From the NCBI GenBank assembly GCA_964035795.1, contig OZ038321.1:19471209-19535208 (forward strand): 64,000 nt of DNA. The letters are read 5' to 3'. The notes under the pieces were generated by a model. It saw only the letters and a list, made by a program, of their open reading frames with translations, was not told where the DNA came from and ran no database searches. Positions 39,501 through 48,700 of this stretch are shown here, piece by piece. The DNA is from Pterobdella sp. o SKG-2022 (taxonomy: Eukaryota > Annelida > Clitellata > Hirudinida > Piscicolidae). A program made the translations under genes and the position numbers. Numbering within the stretch: position 1 is the first letter of the stretch; the number at the start of each line of letters is the position of its first letter.

Positions 39501-42500
39501 TCTCAATTTAAACAATTTTCTTCAATTTTCAAAAAAAAATTTGAAAAAAGTGTTCAAGATAATGAATAAGATTTAAGAAACATTTTTTCCAAACATATAA
39601 AAGAACTTCAATGTGTTTCAAGAAGATATTCTTTTGAGCACAGCTGATTCGCCTAAAAAAACCGAATTGCTGCAGAGAGACTGCCTTGAGCATTTAAATC
39701 CCTGTTTGACAAACAACTAAAAAAAGAATCTTAGTCATTTTTTTGGTTTTTCTATGAAAAATTTCAAACAGTATTCCAATAGAAATTTTACATTTTTATA
39801 TATAATCTAATACAATCTACTTGGAGAGCTTAAATACCGTTTCTATGCATCGTTAAAGGCGCAAAAAAATAAAAGAATTTATGAAAATTTTTTTAAATTT
39901 AATGATATATAGAGATTTTTTTTACATTGGCAACTACTCGATCTAAGTTTCTTTCAACTAAATATCCAAATTTAAAAAAGAATTATGCTTATTTTGAATG
40001 CTAGGGAAACTTTGTTTTCACTTTTATAAATATACTTAATCAATTAAAAGTTTCTGTATTGAAATTAGTTTTTCATGACATATAGCATTGATAATTTTTC
40101 CATATAATTTCGGAATTTTTTCATAAAATTCAACTAAGTTATTCGAGAATCCGGATTTCCGCTTCTAAAGAATCCACCATGCTAAATGATATCTAGTTCG
40201 ATAATTCATTCATTATAACTGATGTTTTTATAGTTCTCGACACCTATCGAAAAAAATGTTAAAACTCTAACCACAATTGAAACATTCAATAAGGATCTAT
40301 AATTAACGCTGGATTGATTAAACTTCATGAGTTGGAAAAAAAGTGCATTAAAATTTCTGAAGCTCAAAAACGACCATTTTTAAGCTTTGAACAATTTGAT
40401 GAATCGTAGTCCACCCATCATCAAACCTTTTTGCGAAGTCATAATAATAAGCCCATATTTTTATGTGCAGGTTATGTTCGAAAGTTTTACAGCTGTCAAA
40501 GCATTGTTAGACAGGGGCTTTGCGAGTCTCTAGTCCGAAACTGAGTATTACGGGTTATAAATATTTTTATAACTGTATTGAATACTTATTTAAAAACAAA
40601 ATATAAATCAAAAGTGTTAAAATTTCAAAATTCTTACATCATTCTGCTTCCTACATCAGGTGGACTTGAAAAGTTTTGAGACATTTTAAATAGTTTTAAA
40701 ATGCTTTCTCTTGTTACTTTATGAGACATCGTATGTATTTTTCTTCAATATTTTGTAACAAAAAACATCAAATAAGAAGAATTTTTAATACATTTATTGA
40801 GAATCATAAACTATATTTTTTGAAAATTAGAGCTTTCAATTCTCAATAAATGTATTAAAAATTCCTCTCAATTGATGTTTTTCGTTACAAAATATTTTCT
40901 CATGTTAATTAAATATAATAACATTCTTTAAAAGCCATATATCTCGGTTGTTACAACTTTTTTCTGTATCATCATACTATTGTTGCAAAGGTATTTCAAA
41001 AACAAAAAATAGAAAAAAAATTAATTTTCAAACAAAACAAAAAAAAAGAGATAATAATTGAAGACTAATGAGAATACTGAATTGGCAACCCAGTCATACA
41101 ATAAACTACATCTATTTCCAGCATGATAGTCTCTTTGTAATGGCCAGCCAAACGCTGATATATTATTTGTTCAGTAAACATTGGTAATCATTCTTCTATA
41201 CCACGTAGACTTTCCTGAAAGCTCTTCCAACAAAAACATTTATTTTGATTATAGGCTCCATTATTATCATGGAAGGAGGATTTGTACTGTGATTTATTAT
41301 ATAAAGAACAATAGACTAATTGATGTTCCAGTGACGTATACATAAAATAAAAGTGCTGAAATTTAAAAAAAATCTTCACTGGTAGTTTTCGTGCTTGCAG
41401 AAATGGTGTATTGAGGAGTAAGGTTGTGAAGATAAATAAATTTCATAAAACTGAAAAACTGCTTTACAGCAAATATGAAATGATTTCTCTAGGGAAATAC
41501 TATTTAGTAGTCTGTCTCAAAACGATAACTTTTTGAAAATACCGATATAATCATAATGCAATTACGAAAATGTTAAAAAGTTGCTCACAAATCACAAAAA
41601 ATTTACAAAATTTGTTGAAAAATTATTTCAAAGGCAAGCTAAAAAAGCAATTATGAAGATAAAAAACCTAATAAATCAAACTCATTTTAAATTTATGCTT
41701 ATTTTTTTGAAGAATTTTGAACAAAAAATAAAATAAATGTCATCTCTGCTTGCAGTCTTTTTGAGCAAAATTTTCAAATTAAGAAAGCATCACCATTTTT
41801 ATACCTAATCGTTTTCCTCGAATTTATAAGAAAGCCATAAAACTACAGAAGTTAGTTTTTTAAAGTTCTACTTCAAAAAATTTCCAATAAGTTAGTTTTG
41901 AAAAAATTATCTTTATTAAAGAAGCCTGGCTATATATACTTGACTTGAACTCATAGCTTCACCATTATCTTATAATTGTTATTTTTAAAGTCATACGACT
42001 AATTTATCAAAGAAATCAACACACAGTGGAAGTTTACGCTTATTACAAAAAAAAAGTTTTTTTTCACTGACCAATAGGATTGAAGCAAATTTGAACCAGC
42101 TTTTTAAATTTGCTATTTCTCTCGCTAAGAAAGAACTGTTTTGGTTTGGTTTGTTTTGTTAATTCATATTTATATTTTTAAAACAAAAGATATCATTTAA
42201 AGTTTTAAATAGGACACAATTTTTTACAAATTCTACATGTTGGTTCAAATCTGCTTCAATCCTATTGGTCGGTGGAAAACAAACGTTTTGCTTTCTTTTG
42301 TATGTATGAAGTGCATGTATCATCATCATACCTACCGCAATTAAATTAAAATGAGGAATATATTGTCAAGCAATAGTCAAAACGAAAAAGCACGGGGTTA
42401 TTGTTGAAAGGAATATTTGAGGTTAATAGTTTTAACGAGAAGTTTGCATTATAGGAGTACTTATGGGATTTTCATAAAGACCCTTAGGTGAGTAATGCTC

Positions 42501-44072
42501 ATTAGTTTCCTATAAAAGGTTCTTTTGTATAAAGTGCAGTAAAACAAGCTTCTCAAGTGTTTCTTCAATAGATTGCATACTATGAATATTCAACTTTTAA
42601 TTAAAAATTTAATCAAATTTAAATTTTAATATTTAATTTTATTCAATATTTATAATGATTGTTTTTGAAAAGGCAAATAATTTTGGTGTTTTGCAAAATT
42701 TAACTCATATAGAATAGATTTAAGTGTAAAATAACGTGTGTTCCTTTCGTCGCAGCAGAACCAAAAGCCTCAACCTCACTAAAAACATATGATTGGTTAT
42801 TCGAATAAGCTCGAAATATATAGAAAAAAATTATTTGTTTATAATATGGTAATTGAATATAGTTTTTTAATTTATTTTGCAAATGTCAACTAATAGAATA
42901 TGCTTTTGTGAAGTTGTCTCTATGTGTGTTTGGGTGCTGCTCGACACACGTTATTGAACACCCAGTTTTACTTAAACAAATATAACTTGAATGTTTTAAA
43001 AACAGAAACATAAAATGTGCAAATTAAATGTAGAATATAAAACTTTTTATATTAAAAGAGATTCAGGCTAATCAAACTGCATTAGAAGCTGGAAGTTTTG
43101 TAATTTTTGATTATTGCTTCAACACACTGCGTGTCTTTTGCAATTGTGATGATTCAAAGACAAAATTTCCATGCCACACTAACGATGTAGGTCTTTATTT
43201 GATTATGCCACAAGGCGTTTTGTGTTGCAAATGTATTGAAATTATTTCGTCTGAACTCATGAGAGGAGACGCGAGTAAAGAAAGTTATAATGCTTTGAGG
43301 ATAACTAGTTTGAATTCAAAACTTTTTTCGATCTTTTTTAAACTCATAAATCATCGTTTTTAAAATCTTACATTTATATATATATATATATGAAATAAGC
43401 ACACTGGTTTAATTTAAAACAAAGCATTTGAAAGTAATCTCATATTCTTTTACTTTGACAACATAACAGGCTTTAATATATGTATGCTAAAGTGGTCTTG
43501 AAGACTTTATCAGTTTCATGCCACTATAATACAATTTTTTTGTTTGTTTAATACGACTTGAAAAAACAAAAAACCATCGGAAAAATAACATTGAAAAACA
43601 CGTGAAGATGCCCAGTAAGCTAAATGCTTTTATGCAGTCTGCACATCCGGTGCTTCCAAAATGAAGGGGAATTCACTTGAACTTAGTGTTGTAAAATTCA
43701 ATGATGAATCACTTCATAATGAATGATGTATGATAGCCCAACTCTACCAGCTAAACTTAACTCATGTTTCAACACATTACAAACGTGAATTTCCTCGCAT
43801 TGATAACTTCCCTTATCGTCTCTAGCTTTTTTTCCACACAAGCCTTTTTGATTATAATTTTTGTTAATATGAATAGCAATACTTTTATCTCTTTTTAGCT
43901 GAATTATTCAAAAAAATGTTCATTATGAAAATAATTATTTTTTATAATATTATTAACAGAACAGCAGCCTGAAACCCCAAAAGACAAAGGAGCAACCTCA
44001 AGAAACGGAGTCCAAGCCACCCTACCCAGCCCTTTCTTCTCCCTTCTCATCATCTTCTATTATTATTTATAG
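27531..44072 (+). CDS. CUB-domain protein with GPI-anchor-like tail (suppressor-of-lurcher-like)
   Basis: Proposed exons 27531-27681, 27918-28020, 34122-34199, 37015-37145 and 43960-44072 keep phase throughout and give 191 aa. The CUB domain runs CMFEYYSS, GTFTSPNYPG (exon 1), LYPRNTECYYIFKGN and INLVDFNVEGTN (exon 2), CEDGTLSDFVEFSN (exon 3), then FCGSNL, FFRVTFVSNN and TGFEAHYQFKAIE (exon 4). This pattern is close to CUB domains of SOL-1/suppressor-of-lurcher and NETO-type proteins, which assist glutamate receptors. The last exon reads EQQPETPKDK, a Ser/Asn/Gly spacer, then a hydrophobic end FFSLLIIFYYYL, as in GPI-anchor signals. Reading through exon 4 instead would stop at 37204 with a Cys-rich end. 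The N-terminus (MRILIFYIKTSYLLALHLL) is signal-like but uncertain: an acceptor at 27615 would allow another first exon. Confidence 0.7.
29484..29612 (-). other. Unassigned 42-codon ORF with protein-like composition
   Basis: The minus frame from ATG at 29612 to TGA at 29484 reads MLLINGRLVWLMAHEDRYNN and ends GVFGRPTCT. Base composition is more G+C-rich than the surroundings and the residues are not low-complexity. No family was recognised; it lies in the long intron 2 of the CUB gene and may be a mobile element relic. Confidence 0.25.
30465..30635. repeat. (CTA)n microsatellite
   Basis: A long imperfect run of CTA/ACT triplets with AATACTACT interruptions, in an intron of the second CUB gene. 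The 250 bp just before it (30190-30440) are more G+C-rich and unassigned. Confidence 0.9.
34712..35473 (+). mobile_element. 3' part of a LINE, one nonsense stop
   Basis: Two ORFs in the same frame, 34720-35103 and 35119-35460, are parts of one reading frame separated by a TAG at 35101-35103. They read WDRCRLLAKSAHSATW, ELRMAVALRVGANIS, a CxC...C motif (CLCKCGVRM, GLSCRL), PRHAEINSII, EPSGLDRGDGRRSDG and then VWDATVVDAF, HFQPVAFETTG and GDPLEAVWLRQKISLAI. This matches the C-terminal region after the RT of a LINE family widespread in invertebrates. The 5' end is truncated. It ends CTTAAGTGTAG followed by T-rich DNA, the same ending as 57168-57280. It lies in the CUB gene intron 34200-37014. Confidence 0.75.
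35800..36165 (-). mobile_element. Penelope-like element fragment (GIY-YIG domain)
   Basis: The minus-strand frame reads FEGVYKIHCGCDTSQIYI and then RGNIKTRIDRHKK, the start of the GIY-YIG endonuclease domain of Penelope-like retroelements. In the second motif the usual YIG is YIR, and the downstream part is basic and degenerate. No RT domain was found upstream, so this is a fragment. It lies about 330 bp beyond the LINE remnant, in antisense to the host CUB gene. Confidence 0.65.
38125..38190 (-). mobile_element. Penelope-type terminal motif (possible)
   Basis: On the minus strand CCTGATGATGACTTCGTAGC is followed by AACTCGAAAAGCTTCGTGC. Sequences of this form are frequent near the ends of Penelope-like elements, and CTGATGA...GAAA is the hammerhead ribozyme core reported in such elements. 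Stem II pairing here is poor, so I do not call a ribozyme. Confidence 0.3.
40748..40895. repeat. Near-perfect hairpin, 57-58 bp arms
   Basis: Arm 1 (40748-40805) starts ATATTTTGTAAC and ends TTATTGAGAAT; arm 2 (40839-40895) is its reverse complement with about five differences, around a 33-bp loop. It looks like a foldback MITE or a recent local inversion-duplication. In an intron of the second CUB gene. Confidence 0.85.
42065..42274. repeat. MITE-like element, 36-bp terminal inverted repeats
   Basis: The left arm 42065-42100 (CACTGACCAATAGGATTGAA ...) and right arm 42239-42274 (... TTCAATCCTATTGGTCGGTG) are inverted copies with about three mismatches, around a 138-bp A+T-rich centre without an ORF. 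This suits a miniature inverted-repeat transposable element. Target-site duplication was not resolved. Confidence 0.75.
43034..43363 (+). other. Unassigned cysteine-rich open frame, possible exon
   Basis: An open frame of 109 codons without an early ATG. The middle is Cys-rich: FDYCFNTLRVFCNCDDSK, FPCHTNDVG, VLCCKCIEI. An acceptor-like TTCAG precedes GCTAATC at 43067 and a donor-like GTAAAG lies near 43284. Local G+C is clearly above background. Its phase does not fit the CUB gene exons on either side, so it is not an exon of that gene. No family recognised. Confidence 0.3.
43373..43391. repeat. (TA)n run
   Basis: A short run of about nine TA dinucleotides. Confidence 0.8.
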
Positions 44073-45735
44073 GTGGAATGAAGTTTCTAGCAATAATTGT
44101 TTATTGAAACATGTTTTTGTTTTGAGCTTCAAGCTCAACATACTCACACGAATAATACTCATTTTTAACTTCAAGTCCAGTATCTTGCTGATATTCAAAT
44201 TGAAATTCATATGAAAGTACAAATAATTTTCAACGTTAAAATTTTTTCTGATGTTGATGAAACTTCTATGTGAAATTCAAACTTATTCCACAACAAGTAT
44301 TAATTGTAATGTTGATGAATATCGGTTAAGTTGTATTTTTTTCATTTTCAACACAATTTCAGAATTTTCTCTTATAGCTAGTTAATGATTATATATTTTG
44401 GCTCTTGAATAAATTTACGGGTTTATTTATCAAAGAATCAAAAAAAAAGTATTACAAGCACAAAAAGTTAAAATTGTAAAATTTATTTATGAATTTAAGG
44501 CAAAATGATCTATTTGATTCATTGCACAAAAAAAGTGAATTTTTGAACTGGAAAAAAATATTTGAAAATCTAAAAACATGAAAAATTAGATTAAAAAACT
44601 TGAAAACTCATTTTAGATGAAATTAAATTCGAGGAAATAAATCTATATTTGTTGAAAGGGAATGAGTTGACATTCAAATAACAGACATAAAAATAATTAA
44701 AAACTATCAATAACAACAATAATATATTTTTTCAATAGTTTATAAAAATACTATATATGTTGAACTGACAAAAGTTGAAAATTATTATTCAGAGCATGAA
44801 ATGAAAAAAAACCACCTGAAAACGTTTAAAAGACCAAAACAATGAAATAGAAGCCTCGAAACTTAGGCATTGATAAGAATATATAAAAGCACTGCTAAAA
44901 AAAAACATTTTGAAATACAACATATTTAAAAATATATCGGCTAAAAAAATCAAATACAAAAATCTTATTACGAAGCTATTGCTGGTATAAAGTACAATAG
45001 TGGTTATGCTAAAAAAAAATGAAACAAACACTTAAAAGCACATATAAAAGAATGTAAATGAAAACACATGGAAAACAACACACGAAGTGATAATGGACTA
45101 AAAGGGAAACTAATACAACAAAACGATTAGAAATGATCGAACACGATAAACAATCTTAAACTGCTATAACAACAATAATTAAAAGGAGATCTGAAATAAT
45201 GATAATTTTATAAAAATAATACTGAAAATAAAATCTAAAATATGTATAACTTCTATTATACCCATAAGTAAGAAAAAGGAATAGATGAAAATTAAAGAAG
45301 TTATGTATGATGTAAATGCCCTCAAAATCACATTTCGGTGATGGTTTTAGTTGATCGAATCAAGATACCTTATATATATCCTTCTAGAAAACCTTTTAAA
45401 ATAATGCTAACGCAATAAGAAAGTATTATACTTGAACGACATAAGCTTATATATTGCAGCTCAATTGAGCAAAACTTATAATGCCACTCAGATTGCAAAC
45501 GTTCATACGACGCAACTGTGTGTATGCTTCAAAGTATAGTTCATTTCGACAAATCCACTTACAAACATGACCATAAGGTGCGATGAGAACAAGTTTTTGA
45601 TACGAAGATACATAAGATTTCTTTAAAAAATAATGAATGACGTGTCATCCAATCTTTGGAACAACAAATTAAGCATGAAAATTATGAAAATATATATCAT
45701 TATTACCATTTTATTATCACTCATGGCAGATGTTT
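44073..45735. other. Region between CUB gene and PRPP synthetase 3' ends
   Basis: Convergent intergenic region; no exon recognised. The minus ORF at 44789-45031 is a hydrophobic low-complexity reading of A+T-rich DNA. A plausible 3' UTR of the minus-strand pyrophosphokinase begins at 45735. Confidence 0.45.
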
Positions 45736-48700
45736 CTAGAAGCATCGTTCTTCGATATGGAGACAAATGCTCTTGTCGAGGGAGAGGAGCTGGAATGGGG
45801 GGATTTTGCAGATCTCGTTGGCATGAGGGATTGAATCGGTGATCCAGAAATTTGAGAACTGCGTGCAAAGTTGTCCGTGTAGGAAGTTTATTTATGTCTA
45901 ACTTAATTAACCTAGTGCCAAAACAACTCAAATCAAAGACTTAAAAACTGACTATGAAACTTTTCGTAAGTCGCTCAAATTACCAAGTGTATCTGAAAAT
46001 TTAATTTGCATTCATATTCATTTTAAATATACTGATGAAAATATTTACTGACTTAATTTCAATACTATTGGTTCAAAATATGGCGGGTTTGTTGAAATGA
46101 AAATTATCAGTTTGCTAAACTCAGAGATTTTATTCCCCTCTAATTTTCTTTAGAAAAAATTAAATCTTCCAAGTTAACTCTATTGCCTTGAAACGTGTTT
46201 AAGTTTATAATCAAACAAAAACGCTTCTTTTAAAAAAACAACTCAATAGATAATTAAATACTGGTATATCTAATGAAAAATTCGACAAATCATAAGATAT
46301 GGTGTGATATTAAACATACTAACGTTGCAAATTTGATATTTTTTGATTATGTCAAAGAATTGTTTTTAAAGAATTTCTATTTGATTTTTGGCGTCGTATT
46401 GGAAATGAAACATATGGCAGTGCTCGGTTTTGATGCAAGAAAAGATATTTTAAAGAGATTGTTGTATTTTGGTAGAATTGAAAATAAAAATTTAGACATT
46501 ATACAATAGTTACTAGAAATAAAAAGTTTGTTCTATCTAAACAAACCAGAGAAATTTGTAAATAATTATGAATTAAGTGCGTTTTACGTCAATCATCATA
46601 ACATACATAATACAGAAAAAAAAAGTATAATTGTTTTTCAAAATAAAAAGCATTAATTAAATTATTATAAAGTACTTCGAAAAAATTTGAATTTAGCTTT
46701 TAGAATTTAGTAGCTTTTTTAAAAAAATCTCCCTAGCGGGGAATCGAACCCCGGCCGCGGCGGTGAGAGCGCCGAATCCTAACCACTAGACTACTAGGGA
46801 ATACAAAAATTGTGCCTACTTTAGGTTGAAAAGCCTTCATTCAAGTTGAGAAGATTTTTAATAGCTTTGAAACATCGTCTTATATGAGGATAATCTTTTG
46901 AAAATCTTCATAAGCTTTGTACTTTTTTCAAAAATTTTCAAATGTTTCTTTTATTATGAAAAAACTCATACATTTTGAAAGAAAAAAAAATATATCGACT
47001 AGTTGATCAGGGGTTTTGGTTGTGCAAATGAATGGTCCCACAGGGCGCTACTCCATGTGGACTACTAATTGTCGGCCCATCCGGGATCGAGCCCGGTATC
47101 TTTAGATAACTGGTCTGATGCTCAACCCCTGGGCTATACGGGGCTTTTGAAAAAGATAATAAATTAATTTGAAAAAAAAACAAAAAATCGGTATTTTTAT
47201 AACTTGAGTGTCCAAAAAAATCGCCCGATATGGGACTCGAACCCATGACCCTCAGATGACTTGAGGATTCAGCTCTTAAAAGTCTGATGCTCTACCGACT
47301 GAGCTAACCGGGCTTGTTACCGAAGACAAAATAAAAATGTTATAATTAAGTTATAAATCAATAAGCACCATACTGTAATTTAAAAATTTACTTAAACACG
47401 AGTTAAATTGAACCCAATACATATTAATGCTAAAAAGCACAACTAAACGCAATATAGTATTAAAACCTGAGCTATAAAAGTAATTTTACACCATTGATAC
47501 TTAACATTTTTTAAATTTTTTATTCAACTTTTGCATATTCTTCGAATTATTCATATTCATATTATTATTATTAATTTTAATACAGTATATTTTTTTGAGT
47601 TGAAACTACTACCGGGGTCTTACCAGGACCCTAGGGGAGTAGAGTCTAACGCCATTCATTTCGAGCCAAGTCTTTGAAAACTGCGCTGTACCCATAAGCT
47701 CTGTTCTCTGCATTTCCAATATCTCAAGCGAGCCAAAGAGCGTCAAATGTTTAAGGCCTACATTTTTTCCAACTGTGCCTAGAACGCCCACAGCTTTGGA
47801 AACTACTTTTGTATTCATTTTCCAGCATTTCGATATTTTTATTTGCTTATTGATTGCTCTATATGCTAATTGTTATTAATATTATCAGTATCATTACTCA
47901 AGTCAAACTTCCTTTAATATCACTCTTTCAAATCATCTAACTGATTATAATCACAAAAACTCCTCAATGAATCAAAAAACGTCACCAACACAAATCAAAG
48001 CAAAACACAATCAACCCAGCATCAAACAGCACCCAACCTTGATCGCACCCTCCGTGAACCTCCTCCATGACTCCTGAGGGAAGACTGCGTGTGTCACATA
48101 GGCACTCACCTCCGCTGCTCCCAACAACTTCAACTCCTGCAGGATGGGTGCTGTTGTGCAAGAATTTAGCGGTATTATAAAATACTAATAAGCATTTGCT
48201 TGAAGTGAATGATCGGAAATTTTCTAATGTCATTTTTGAAGTAGAAGGCAGTAAAGGAAGGAGAAGGCAAAGGTTAGCTTGGAAAAGAATGATGGAAAAC
48301 CTTTGTCGTAGGTTTGGCTTAGATCTTGAAAATGTCTACGACAGGGTGAAATGGAGAGAAAGAGTAAGGTCGTGGAAAAAAGTCAGTGACCCCTTGCAAA
48401 AAGGAAAGATACTGACTATAACAAAATGATACTGATACTGTTTAAGATCTGTCTACAAAAGGCTTTGTGCTTTAATACAAAGCAACATCATGCGCCATAA
48501 AATTCTGAGCCTAATCGACTGTAACACATCGTCATCCCTATTATCAGCCTCATCCTTATCCACACTACCACCACCCCTATTATCATCATCAGCTTTACCA
48601 TCATCATCATTATTATTATGATTGTTTACCTTGGCACATTCGATCAGGGTGCCTCCACTCTGCACCAAGTCATCCACAATCACCACATGGAACCCCTTCG

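Noticed and set aside
45633..45842. Plus-strand ORF that looks like a small secreted Cys/Gly/Arg-rich peptide with a signal sequence
   Set aside because: The minus strand of the same bases encodes the last exon of the pyrophosphokinase (FSNFWITDS ... PPFQLLSL), in phase with the preceding exon. The plus ORF is its shadow.
45623..45931. Minus ORF of 102 aa over the same place
   Set aside because: It is in another frame than the pyrophosphokinase exon and has no domain.
47073..47144. Third tRNA gene between tRNA-Glu and tRNA-Lys
   Set aside because: Mismatches in acceptor and anticodon stems, no U33, and a SINE-like body follows.
48453..48686. Minus ORF with [11 protein letters not shown] and an Asn/Asp-rich tail as a separate short protein
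   Set aside because: Only the first part is exon 9 of the pyrophosphokinase; the tail is intron sequence with an ATC repeat after a good donor.
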